A stretch of 30,895 nt of DNA from a virus (IMGVR_UViG_3300044970_001249:1-30895); one strand, 5' to 3'. Positions 19,486-26,430 are shown, counted from the stretch's first letter. Numbers and translations: made by a program. Notes: generated by a model not told the origin, from the sequence alone.

Positions 19486-19520
19486 TTGTGTTCCGTACCA
19501 CTAAATGCCATAATGAAGGT
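19486..19520 (+). promoter_or_regulatory. Leaderless promoter with phased upstream boxes
   Basis: -35 TTGTGT, 17 bp, -10 CATAAT, 6 nt to ATG 19521. Confidence 0.85.
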
Positions 19521-19640
19521 ATGAAAGCAATCAAAACCGCAATCCGCAAGACAATCCGCCGAGCACTCGGTCAGACCCCGAAGCCCATGCCAGAGCATTG
19601 GTGGAAGGCTTGGGAGGAGTACCAAACCTACGAGCAGTAG
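19521..19640 (+). CDS. Small basic protein
   Basis: 39 aa: amphipathic basic helix (KAIKTAIRKTIRRALG) then EHWWKAWEEYQTYEQ. Could bind membrane or nucleic acid. Under the strongest DnaA-box-like promoter in the window (three boxes). Confidence 0.65.
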   Translation: MKAIKTAIRKTIRRALGQTPKPMPEHWWKAWEEYQTYEQ

Positions 19641-19692
19641 GAGGTGCGAGGGAGGCACACTCCGCACCACAGCCCCGTGATAGCGTCGTGGC

Positions 19693-20097
19693 GTGGGATA
19701 CGAACCGAAGTACGACTTTCAGGCAGACCTCGCTTACGGGGAGAGTGGCGAAGAAAACGCCAAGGAGTTCTTCGGGGCTGTCGGAACGGGCAAAGTTGAG
19801 GTCAAGTCCGATAGATACAGAAACGGCAAGATGGTCGTTGAGACCAACCAAAAGCCAGCAGGCAAGGATTGGCAACTATCAGGCATAAATGTGACCGAAG
19901 CCGAGTGGTGGGCTTATCGGTTAGCCCCGGACTCGTTCTTCTTGGTCAGCGTCGCACGGCTCAAGCGGTACTTGCGAGCCAACGCAGGGTCGCTCACAAA
20001 AATAAATCTTGCCCAAGATGGTGATAATCCAGCCCGGGGCTTCCTGCTGAGTGCAGACCAGGTTCGCTGGATGATGACTAGCGCAGAGTACGACTAG
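19693..20097 (+). CDS. Predicted PD-(D/E)XK-fold nuclease
   Basis: 134 aa from GTG 19693. The E-V-K of KVEVKSDRYRNGKMVVET with following beta strand, then the SGINVTEAEWWAYRL block, matches small phage nucleases of the PD-(D/E)XK superfamily (EVKxD...GNxxIE...SGI..T.AdyW). The preceding DLAYGESGEENAKEFF helix supplies the usual N-terminal Glu. Probably DNA processing or repair. The start is uncertain; no clear Shine-Dalgarno. Confidence 0.7.
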   Translation: MGYEPKYDFQADLAYGESGEENAKEFFGAVGTGKVEVKSDRYRNGKMVVETNQKPAGKDWQLSGINVTEAEWWAYRLAPDSFFLVSVARLKRYLRANAGSLTKINLAQDGDNPARGFLLSADQVRWMMTSAEYD

Positions 20098-20099
20098 GC

Positions 20100-20120
20100 T
20101 GTGGATAAATCTGTGGATAA
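20100..20120 (+). promoter_or_regulatory. Tandem DnaA-box-like pair before wHTH/helicase operon
   Basis: TGTGGATAA at 20100-20108 and 20112-20120, ending 17 bp before the -35 at 20138. No stoperator-like element here. Confidence 0.8.
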
Positions 20121-20137
20121 GTTTTGTGTACATGAGG

Positions 20138-20172
20138 TTGTAGTTTCTACCTTTACACGCCATAATGTTTCT
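20138..20172 (+). promoter_or_regulatory. Leaderless promoter with phased upstream boxes
   Basis: -35 TTGTAG, 17 bp, -10 CATAAT, 6 nt to ATG 20173. Confidence 0.85.
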
Positions 20173-20439
20173 ATGAGCAATGCCAAGACATTCACCTACG
20201 AGGAAGTCATCGCACTTCTGAACACCTACTCACCCAAGACGCAGGCTGTGCGCCTCCACATGGAGACCGTTCTCCAAGCGACTACGGGTGAGGTCGCCCG
20301 AGCACTCGGCTGGGACAGGAGCAACACGGGTCGCCGACTGGAAGCACTTGCCGAGGACGGTGTGCTGGAAATCGTGGACGACTGCCACCATGACGGGAGG
20401 CAGGGTCGCCCGAGCCGACTGTGGAGGCTGGTCGGGTGA
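20173..20439 (+). CDS. Winged-helix DNA-binding protein (paralog B)
   Basis: 88 aa. HTH at about residues 37-67 (TTGEVARALGWDRSNTGRRLE, ALAEDGVLEI) and wing ending GRPSRLW (78-84), as in paralog A (14486). First gene of a GTGA-coupled operon with the SNF2 helicase; promoter has the DnaA-box-like pair. Candidate autoregulator. Confidence 0.75.
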   Translation: MSNAKTFTYEEVIALLNTYSPKTQAVRLHMETVLQATTGEVARALGWDRSNTGRRLEALAEDGVLEIVDDCHHDGRQGRPSRLWRLVG

Positions 20440-22361
20440 GCGTCCTGCGCTTGGAGGACGACCATCTAGTCCTTGACTTCCCCTACGACCCCGAGCAGGT
20501 CGCAGGGGTCAAGCGCATACACGGGGCTAAGTGGGACAAGATTGCTCGTGTTTGGCGAGCCCCCATGTCGAGCGTTGAGGAAGTACGGGCGTTTGCGACA
20601 GCCAACAAGTTCACCATTGAGCCCGAAGTCCTTATCTTCACACTCCCCTCTCGCAAGAACTCGGAGCGGGGCGTCCGATGCGACGGGAAGTGGCTGAGTA
20701 TGGCGTTTGGCTACGACAGAGTGATGATTCAGTCAGTCAAGCAAATCCCAGGAGTCACATGGGACAGGAAGACGATGGCATGGCGAGCCCCGCTCACCAG
20801 CATCTCCGAGGTAATCAAGTGGGCAGACACCTTCAAGCAGGAAGTATCAGATGACATACGAGAGATGCACACGAACATCAACACATCACTTTCCGAACTC
20901 AAAGATGCTTCCCGAATGGTTGATGCGGAAGTTGAGGTCGCGGGGCTACAGGGGGAACTGCTCCCTTATCAGAGAGCGGGAGTTGCGTACGCTGCGAGAG
21001 CGAGACGGACTTTCATCGCTGACGAAATGGGGCTTGGCAAAACGCTACAAGCGATAGCGACATTGGAGTATGTGAATAACTCGTATCCAGCCGTCGTCGT
21101 GTGCCCCGCAACTCTGGTTCTGAACTGGCAAGCCGAGTACAAGAGGTGGCTTCCACATCGGACTGTCAAGGTCGTCACCGACAGGAAAGAGTTTCCTTCG
21201 GACTACGATGTTGTAGTTGTTGGTTATTCTAACATCAAACATTGGGAAAAGCAACTTCTGAACCATAAATCTTATGTTTTTGATGAAAGCCATTACTGCA
21301 AGTCGCCCCAAGCACAACGCACCAAGAGTGCTGTGAAGATGGCGAAGTCAGCCCCGAAATCCGGAACAGTTCTGTGTCTGACGGGTACGCCAGTTACGAA
21401 CCGACCAGCAGAGTATGCAAGCCAACTCGCAATACTCGGAAACCTAGATAAGTTCGGAGGAGAGTGGGGCTTCTACCGAAGATACTGCGGGGCTTTCAAG
21501 GACAAGTGGGGGCAGTGGCATCTTGATGGTCATAGCAACTTGGATGAACTAAACGACAGACTTCGCTCAACCTGCTACATCAGGCGTACAAAAGAGCAAG
21601 TACTTTCCGAACTCCCACCCGTCATTCACGACCCAGTTCTCGTCGACGGGGCTGCGGCCGCCATGAAGGAATACAGAAAAGCCGAAACAGACATTGTGGA
21701 GTACCTCGTTGAGAGGGCAAAGCAGATTGCGTCAGAACTTGGACTCAGTCCAAAATCTGCGGCAGTAATTGCAAAAATAAAAGCCGAGTCCAACCAGCAT
21801 CTCGTTCGCCTCTCTGTCCTGCGCCGTCTAGCGGCTAAAGCAAAAATGCCCGTTATCAAGGAGTGGGTGGAGTCCCGCGTGGCGGAGGGTCGCAAGGTCG
21901 TCATCGCTGCCCACCACAGAGATGTTGTGGACGAACTCGCCCTCGCATTCGGGAACCTGCGTATTCAGGGTGGCATGGACATCAACGATGTGGAAGAACA
22001 GAAGCGCAAGTTCATGACCATGTCTTGTGAAGAAGCCCCAGTCATTGTCCTCTCAATCCAGGCTGCGAAAACGGGGCATAACCTCCAGGTCGCACAAGAT
22101 GTTCTGTTCGTGGAACTTCCGTGGACACCCGCTGATGTAGACCAGACCTACAGTCGCTGTCATAGGCTGGGGCAGAAGTCTTCCGTCACCGCAACTTATT
22201 TGTTATGTGATGGAACCATTGACGAGGAGATTTATTCCCTTATTGAGCGTAAGCGTGGTGTTGTGAACCAAGCCGTGGACGGCGGTCCCGCCGATGAGGC
22301 TGAGGGGGTTGGGCAGTTGGTTCTGAGTCTCTTGGGTGTGGGGTCAGAAACCTTTGAGTGA
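20436..22361 (+). CDS. SNF2-family helicase with N-terminal HARP-like repeats
   Basis: 641 aa from GTG 20436 (GTGA overlap). Residues about 15-60 and 80-130 carry two similar blocks (VKRIHGAKWDKIARVWRAP; VKQIPGVTWDRKTMAWRAP) like HARP domains of SMARCAL1-type annealing helicases. Helicase motifs: I DEMGLGKT (about 196-203), II DESH (about 283-286), III TGTPVTN (about 316-322), and the C-terminal lobe with QAAKTGHNLQ and VI-like QTYSRCHRLGQ. A double-stranded-DNA translocase acting in fork remodelling or DNA annealing is the best guess. Complete length for a phage enzyme. Confidence 0.92.
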   Translation: MSVLRLEDDHLVLDFPYDPEQVAGVKRIHGAKWDKIARVWRAPMSSVEEVRAFATANKFTIEPEVLIFTLPSRKNSERGVRCDGKWLSMAFGYDRVMIQSVKQIPGVTWDRKTMAWRAPLTSISEVIKWADTFKQEVSDDIREMHTNINTSLSELKDASRMVDAEVEVAGLQGELLPYQRAGVAYAARARRTFIADEMGLGKTLQAIATLEYVNNSYPAVVVCPATLVLNWQAEYKRWLPHRTVKVVTDRKEFPSDYDVVVVGYSNIKHWEKQLLNHKSYVFDESHYCKSPQAQRTKSAVKMAKSAPKSGTVLCLTGTPVTNRPAEYASQLAILGNLDKFGGEWGFYRRYCGAFKDKWGQWHLDGHSNLDELNDRLRSTCYIRRTKEQVLSELPPVIHDPVLVDGAAAAMKEYRKAETDIVEYLVERAKQIASELGLSPKSAAVIAKIKAESNQHLVRLSVLRRLAAKAKMPVIKEWVESRVAEGRKVVIAAHHRDVVDELALAFGNLRIQGGMDINDVEEQKRKFMTMSCEEAPVIVLSIQAAKTGHNLQVAQDVLFVELPWTPADVDQTYSRCHRLGQKSSVTATYLLCDGTIDEEIYSLIERKRGVVNQAVDGGPADEAEGVGQLVLSLLGVGSETFE

Positions 22362-22363
22362 GG

Positions 22364-22398
22364 TTGCATTCGTACGCCTTACACGCCATACTGTAAGC
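22364..22398 (+). promoter_or_regulatory. Leaderless promoter
   Basis: -35 TTGCAT, 17 bp, -10 CATACT, 6 nt to ATG 22399; starts 2 nt after the helicase stop. Confidence 0.8.
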
Positions 22399-22545
22399 AT
22401 GGGCAAGAAGCACGACATCATACGGCAGGCTCTCAACCACAAGGGCGTGTGCGTCACCAGCGGAATACCTGAACACATCATTGAACTTCTTGGTTTGCAT
22501 GGATACAAAATCAAGAAGCGCAAGAAGGTCAAGCCGTGGAAGTAA
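22399..22545 (+). CDS. Small basic protein
   Basis: 48 aa: IIRQALNHKGVCVTSGIPEHIIELL then KKRKKVKPWK. The layout (short helical domain, basic tail) suggests nucleic-acid binding. Leaderless; overlaps the next gene by 10 nt. Confidence 0.65.
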   Translation: MGKKHDIIRQALNHKGVCVTSGIPEHIIELLGLHGYKIKKRKKVKPWK

Positions 22546-22655
22546 GCATCTCCGTTGACCCGTGGTTGGTCATCATCATCGTTGCGTCTTTTATCGCCCT
22601 TCGTGTGTGGCACCCGATTACTTCGTACGCGGGGCGTCGGAAAAAGAAATCCTGA
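22536..22655 (+). CDS. Small membrane protein
   Basis: 39 aa from GTG 22536, with AAGG 7 nt upstream. One TM segment (about residues 9-23) and a basic C-terminus (GRRKKKS). Confidence 0.55.
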   Translation: MEVSISVDPWLVIIIVASFIALRVWHPITSYAGRRKKKS

Positions 22656-22661
22656 CAGGGC

Positions 22662-22674
22662 TTTCCGCCACCGT
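22662..22674 (+). repeat. Stoperator-like element copy 8
   Basis: Exact TTTCCGCCACCGT 6 nt after the stop at 22655; the CATTAG half is degenerate here. The following ~80 bp (to 22756) are T-rich with no supported gene, only a short hydrophobic frame. Confidence 0.65.
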
Positions 22675-22762
22675 AATAGTTATTTGTGTTTTGGTGGTCT
22701 TCCCGGTTGCCCCGTTTTTTCAGTTTTTTGGGTTGCTGTGTTGGCTCTCGGAATGAACTAAT

Positions 22763-22789
22763 CCTGTGTTGTGACTCTCGTCACACAGG
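22763..22789 (+). promoter_or_regulatory. Operator-like inverted repeat abutting a -35
   Basis: TGTGAC-tctc-GTCACA (22770-22785), flanked by CCTG/CAGG, ends directly at the -35 at 22790. Unique to this promoter copy. Confidence 0.55.
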
Positions 22790-22824
22790 TTGTGGTTATG
22801 ACTACTAAAAGCCATAATGGGTGT
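22790..22824 (+). promoter_or_regulatory. Leaderless promoter
   Basis: -35 TTGTGG, 17 bp, -10 CATAAT, 6 nt to ATG 22825. Confidence 0.85.
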
Positions 22825-23001
22825 ATGAACATCTTCCAAGAAGCACTAATCGCCGTATGGTTTCTCACCAAACTCGGCTTCGTCACCCTCGCCGTTATCG
22901 GCGCAAAGGTCGTATGGGACAAGTACGGACACCACGCACCGAAACTCCTTGACCTGACCCGCAAAGAGGACGAGGACGAGGATTGGCTGACCCGCCTATG
23001 A
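22825..23001 (+). CDS. Small membrane protein
   Basis: 58 aa: one or two hydrophobic segments (EALIAVWFLTKLGFVTLAVIGA), then a charged tail ending EDEDEDWLTRL. Possibly a membrane-anchored cytoplasmic tail. No family recognised. Confidence 0.65.
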   Translation: MNIFQEALIAVWFLTKLGFVTLAVIGAKVVWDKYGHHAPKLLDLTRKEDEDEDWLTRL

Positions 23002-23021
23002 CCAGCCCACTACCGCCGAGG

Positions 23022-23050
23022 TTGCGGCCCCGCCGATGGGGTGCTATGCT
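23022..23050 (+). promoter_or_regulatory. Leadered promoter for DUF932 gene
   Basis: -35 TTGCGG (23022-23027), 17-bp spacer with CCCC/GGGG dyad, -10 TATGCT (23045-23050). ATG is ~26 nt after the expected start, with GGAAGGA at 23067-23073. Confidence 0.65.
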
Positions 23051-23082
23051 TCGGATAAATCTATTCGGAAGGATTAGACGAC

Positions 23083-24108
23083 ATGGCACACGCACTAGAA
23101 ATGGACGGAGCAGGCAGAGCCAAGATGGCTTACGCCGATAGGGAAATCCCGTGGCACAGGCTGGGGAAGCCGATGGCGGGGCTCCAGACGGCAGAGGCGA
23201 TGCTAGAAGCCGCCCAAGCCGACTTTGATGTAGCACTTACAAAGGTTATTGCGGTAGACGATGACCTCAACCCCCTTAGAAACCCCGACGGCAGCCCCGT
23301 GTACATCTCGGACAGCCGAGCAACAGTTCGGTTAAATCCAGATGGAACCATAGATGGTCTGTCAACAGTTGGGACTCGTTTTGTCGTACAGCAGAACAAG
23401 GACTGTCTTGACCGTGCGCTTGACATTGTCGGGGCATCCAAGGGCGACGCAATCGTGGATACCTGTGGTGTTCTCAACGAGGGTCGTGAGTTCTTCGCCT
23501 GTCTTGACCTCGGAGCATTGTTCATTGACCCACATGGTGTGAATGACAAGGTTCAGCGTTATCTGCTTGTTCGCAACGGACATGACGGAAAGACGCCGAT
23601 TACTTATGCAAACACATCTATTCGTGCCGTTTGTAAGAACACGGTTATGTCGGGACTGCGCGCGGCGAACGCCGTATTCACAGCCCGTCATACACGCAAC
23701 GCAGATAACGCAATTGAGCAGGCGAGTGAAGTTCTTGCGATGTCAGGAATGTGGGCAACATCATTTGTTTCTATGGCTGAGACAATGCTTCGCATCCCAG
23801 TCCCGGCTGGTTCTTCTCAGTTGGACAAGATTGTCAATCAAGTGTTCCCACACAAAAAAGACGAAACAGAGCGACAGAAGAAAAACATTGAGGACATTCA
23901 TCTCCTTGTTCGTGGTCTGTATGTGAACGACAAAAACGCAGGCGGATACGGGTTCAATGGTTGGGCTGCTTACAACGCAGTCGGCGAGTATCTAGACCAT
24001 TATCGGGACGCCAAGCCAGAAGAGCGAGCAATCGCATCAATGGATTACAACTCGTGGGTCACCCGCAAAAAGGTTGAGGCACAATCACTTATTCTTTCGC
24101 TGGCTTGA
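23083..24108 (+). CDS. DUF932 family protein (phage/plasmid-like)
   Basis: 341 aa. N-terminus with GRAKMAYADREIPWHRLG and further blocks (VQQNKDCLDRALDIV; YLLVRNGHDGKTPITYANTSIRAVCKNT) match the DUF932/TIGR03299 family, common in phages and plasmids; its role is unresolved but it accompanies replication/recombination genes. Full length. Has its own leadered promoter and Shine-Dalgarno, unlike most neighbours. Confidence 0.9.
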   Translation: MAHALEMDGAGRAKMAYADREIPWHRLGKPMAGLQTAEAMLEAAQADFDVALTKVIAVDDDLNPLRNPDGSPVYISDSRATVRLNPDGTIDGLSTVGTRFVVQQNKDCLDRALDIVGASKGDAIVDTCGVLNEGREFFACLDLGALFIDPHGVNDKVQRYLLVRNGHDGKTPITYANTSIRAVCKNTVMSGLRAANAVFTARHTRNADNAIEQASEVLAMSGMWATSFVSMAETMLRIPVPAGSSQLDKIVNQVFPHKKDETERQKKNIEDIHLLVRGLYVNDKNAGGYGFNGWAAYNAVGEYLDHYRDAKPEERAIASMDYNSWVTRKKVEAQSLILSLA

Positions 24109-24153
24109 CACACCCTGATGTCACAATGGTGTTAGTGATACATTGGGGGTCAC

Positions 24154-24567
24154 ATGGATGAGAATGACGACCAACAAGAACCCTCGGAGATAATGGCTGA
24201 GTTTCTTACTCAGTTCATGGCTTCGGGAACTGCCGATTTATTGTACAGAAAGACCTATTGCGACATTGTTGCTGGAAAGGTCTACAACGAGTTCGGGTAT
24301 GACGGTCTAGCCGAATTGATGATGGCGATGGACAAAAAGGCTGACTGGATTTCGGACATTCTGATTGAAGCCCCGGACTTGGACAACATCGCATTCAAGA
24401 CATACGGAACATTTGACGACAAACTCGCACAGAAGGCTAGACAAACAGAGGCTCTCCGTGAGTTCAACGAGAAACTGTGGAGACTCCGCAGAAAATACGC
24501 AAAGTTGATTGTCGCCGAGATTATGGAATGGGACAACCTGCCAGAAGATGACACTCCGCAACTTTAG
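24154..24567 (+). CDS. Hypothetical helical protein
   Basis: 137 aa, acidic N-terminus, otherwise long helices (LREFNEKLWRLRRKYAKLIV). GGGGGT lies just before ATG 24154. Overlaps the next gene by 20 nt. No family recognised. Confidence 0.7.
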   Translation: MDENDDQQEPSEIMAEFLTQFMASGTADLLYRKTYCDIVAGKVYNEFGYDGLAELMMAMDKKADWISDILIEAPDLDNIAFKTYGTFDDKLAQKARQTEALREFNEKLWRLRRKYAKLIVAEIMEWDNLPEDDTPQL

Positions 24568-24844
24568 AGAACGGGCTGGCGAAGTCAAGCCGTTCAACGG
24601 GACCGACGCAGAACGGGCAGAAAACAGGCTTTCACACGCATGGGTACAGGTTCCTAACCCGATGAAGGCAATGCCATTGCCGAAGAGTTGGGTTGAGCAA
24701 CTCAGCAAAGAAGAGGCTTACGAACTAGCAAAGCCCAAACTAGAGACATGGGGGAAATGCTCGGTGTGTGGGTGCTGGTTCAACGAGGAAGAGGCTTCTT
24801 GGAAGTGTGGTGAAGCGCCCCGCTTCACAGAGTCAAAGTTCTAA
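24548..24844 (+). CDS. Hypothetical protein with C-terminal zinc knuckle
   Basis: 98 aa from ATG 24548. Middle part AWVQVPNPMKAMPLPKSWVEQL; C-terminal CSVCGCWF...WKCG could hold one zinc. Its stop is 2 nt before the tRNA-Leu 3' end on the other strand. Confidence 0.7.
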   Translation: MTLRNFRERAGEVKPFNGTDAERAENRLSHAWVQVPNPMKAMPLPKSWVEQLSKEEAYELAKPKLETWGKCSVCGCWFNEEEASWKCGEAPRFTESKF

Positions 24845-24845
24845 G

Positions 24846-24927
24846 TGGGCTTGGAGGGAATCGAACCCTCACTCCAAAAGGAACAGGAACCTAAATCCTG
24901 CGCGTCTGCCTGTTTCGCCACAAGCCC
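24846..24927 (-). tRNA. tRNA-Leu (anticodon UAG)
   Basis: On the minus strand: 7-bp acceptor GGGCTTG/CAAGCCC, anticodon stem CAGGA/TCCTG with loop TTTAGGT (anticodon TAG), a long variable arm (TCC-TTTT-GGA) typical of class II tRNA-Leu, and T-arm GAGGG/CCCTC with TTCGATT. The 3' CCA is not encoded. Confidence 0.93.
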
Positions 24928-24928
24928 T

Positions 24929-25004
24929 TGGTGGGTTGCCTGGGACTCGAACCCAGAACCTGCGGATTAAAAGTCCGTTACTCTGCCAATTGAGTTAGCA
25001 ACCC
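24929..25004 (-). tRNA. tRNA-Lys (anticodon UUU)
   Basis: Acceptor GGGTTGC/GCAACCC, anticodon stem ACGGA/TCCGC-type with loop CTTTTAA (anticodon TTT), T-arm CTGGG/CCCAG with TTCGAGT, and encoded CCA (76 nt). 1 nt from the tRNA-Leu, so the two are co-transcribed. Confidence 0.95.
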
Positions 25005-25014
25005 GTATGCGGGA

Positions 25015-25200
25015 CTAACGTTTCAATCCGTGATAAGACTCAATCTCTTCGTATGAATCTCCGAGCAGAAACTTCGTTCTATCCCCACAGCGAGGACAGC
25101 GAGGTTCACGACCGTCCATCAGGTGCGAACGGTGTGCGCTACACGAGCAAAGCAGTATGACTTCTTGCCCGTACTGGTATTTCAGTTCTTGCCTGTTCAC
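25015..25200 (-). CDS. Small zinc protein
   Basis: 61 aa from GTG 25200. CSC...CPRCG gives four cysteines with an intervening RSHL. The promoter has a consensus-like TTGACG -35; the GTG lies 7 nt after the -10, one more than in the other copies, so the start may be GTG or the transcript may begin one base later. Confidence 0.6.
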   Translation of the reverse strand: MNRQELKYQYGQEVILLCSCSAHRSHLMDGREPRCPRCGDRTKFLLGDSYEEIESYHGLKR

Positions 25201-25236
25201 TACCATCATTATGGCATGTAAGGGGGCAAACGTCAA
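25201..25236 (-). promoter_or_regulatory. Leaderless promoter variant
   Basis: -35 TTGACG (25231-25236), 17 bp, -10 CATAAT (25208-25213), 7 nt to GTG 25200. Confidence 0.7.
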
Positions 25237-25982
25237 CTCGGAACAACAGAAGTTGGTGGAGATTTTACTGGTATTGGCGGAACGCCCTCGGTGGAGTAGC
25301 CCCGCTTCTTGAGCCATCTCAGGTGCCAACGGCGCGTCTCCTTGTCGTACTTCCCGTTGACAGGGAGTAGCAACCATGTTTGGAGGTCTCTAACTATTCT
25401 ATTCTTTTCGCCGAATGCGAACTTCGCATGGGGGACAAGCGATGGCTCCTCTGCGTGGTAGTAACGGGGCTTGGCCATCCGGTACTTTCCTGTGGCTTTT
25501 GACTTGTAGCAACCCCACCCGCCGAGACCTACTGCTGGCTGAAAATATGGTTTGTTATTTAGTTTGTCGTCGAGTGTTCTGTAGGACTTTGTTTGGTAAC
25601 CCTCAACAGCAATTCTATTAGCAACTATTATTTGCTCTTCACGGGTTGCCCCGCTCGGATGCTTGGCGAACTCTCTACCCCCGAAGCGGTTCCATGTTCC
25701 GACATAGATACCCAAGCCTCCAGCCCACTTACCTCTGTCCTTCCAGTTCTGTGCTGTTTCACACTGAGCAAGTTTGTCCCAAAAAGCCTTTGGTGGACGG
25801 GATTTTTTGTGGATAACGATGGTGGACCTGATTTGCTCAGCCCTGCTCACCACCCCTGCTGTACTTACATGCTGCGGGGCTTCCGTTGTTGGCGGTGGCT
25901 CCTCAGCAATTCCCTCTGCATGTGCTACAGCGGGTGCGAGTAAAAGCATGGAAATGGCAAAAGCCAGGGTTTGTTTCTTCAT
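25233..25982 (-). CDS. Secreted Rpf-like lytic transglycosylase (probable lysin)
   Basis: 249 aa from ATG 25982 (GGAG 6 nt upstream). Signal peptide: MKK start, hydrophobic core, cleavage after VAHA (about residue 22). Pro-rich linker, then an Rpf/transglycosylase-like domain: FWDKLAQCETAQNW with Cys74 and predicted catalytic Glu75, WAGGLGIYVGTWNRFGG, and the EQIIVANRIA helix. The C-terminal IVRDLQTWLLLPVNGKYDKETRRW resembles a peptidoglycan-binding repeat. Rpf enzymes cut peptidoglycan glycan strands of actinobacteria; here it may serve host lysis or wall remodelling. The -35 of the downstream promoter overlaps its 3' end. Confidence 0.88.
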   Translation of the reverse strand: MKKQTLAFAISMLLLAPAVAHAEGIAEEPPPTTEAPQHVSTAGVVSRAEQIRSTIVIHKKSRPPKAFWDKLAQCETAQNWKDRGKWAGGLGIYVGTWNRFGGREFAKHPSGATREEQIIVANRIAVEGYQTKSYRTLDDKLNNKPYFQPAVGLGGWGCYKSKATGKYRMAKPRYYHAEEPSLVPHAKFAFGEKNRIVRDLQTWLLLPVNGKYDKETRRWHLRWLKKRGYSTEGVPPIPVKSPPTSVVPS

Positions 25983-26101
25983 GGGTCTCCAATGTCCGAG
26001 GGATAGGTCAACAAGCAAATAACACGCGCTTGCCTATTTCGTCAGCGGATAACTGAACTAATACCAGTTTACCTGCTTGGGCGGTGGTTGTCTACACCTG
26101 A

Positions 26102-26147
26102 AAACCCTTACCCAGCAAGGGTTTGCCGGGGCTACCCGCTGTAGCCC
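26102..26147 (-). terminator. Double-hairpin terminator for 26155-26430
   Basis: Minus strand: GGGCTAC/GTAGCCC (26129-26135/26141-26147), then AAACCCTT/AAGGGTTT (26102-26109/26117-26124) ending in four T. A further AAGGGTTTGC copy at 26157-26166 is a direct repeat. Confidence 0.7.
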
Positions 26148-26154
26148 TTATGTA

Positions 26155-26430
26155 TCAAGGGTTTGCGGACGCCTCTTCAGCCAACTTTTTTTTGATGTAT
26201 TCCTCAGGGTCTTGGAGCGAGAAAGTAGCGGTAAAACTCGCCCCGTCTTCAGACGGCCCCGCCTGAAAGCCCATGGAATCAAGCATGTGGTTGGCTACCT
26301 CCTCGAAATCCTCAAGATAGGCTTCTTCTTCTTCGGGGGTCATTGTGTCAAACTCAACATTTGCCATTTCAAGCAACATTCGTGACATATGTTTGATTGT
26401 GTTGAGGCGTACCTGAAACTCGTCTTGCAT
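26155..26430 (-). CDS. Hypothetical acidic protein
   Basis: 91 aa. Helical (HMSRMLLEMANVEFDTM; EEEEAYLEDFEEVANHML), then FTATFSLQDPEEYIKKKL. Leaderless start at 26430. Family not recognised; faces SSB across a divergent region. Confidence 0.75.
   Translation of the reverse strand: MQDEFQVRLNTIKHMSRMLLEMANVEFDTMTPEEEEAYLEDFEEVANHMLDSMGFQAGPSEDGASFTATFSLQDPEEYIKKKLAEEASANP

Noticed and set aside
9156-20120. Replication origin based on DnaA-box clusters
   Set aside because: The boxes are spread over 11 kb and locked at fixed distance to promoters, with no AT-rich unwinding region; promoter control is the better reading, though an origin role is not excluded.
22562-22756. Rightward frame over the T-rich gap after 22655
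   Set aside because: Its first half is another frame of the membrane-protein gene and no credible start precedes the hydrophobic part.
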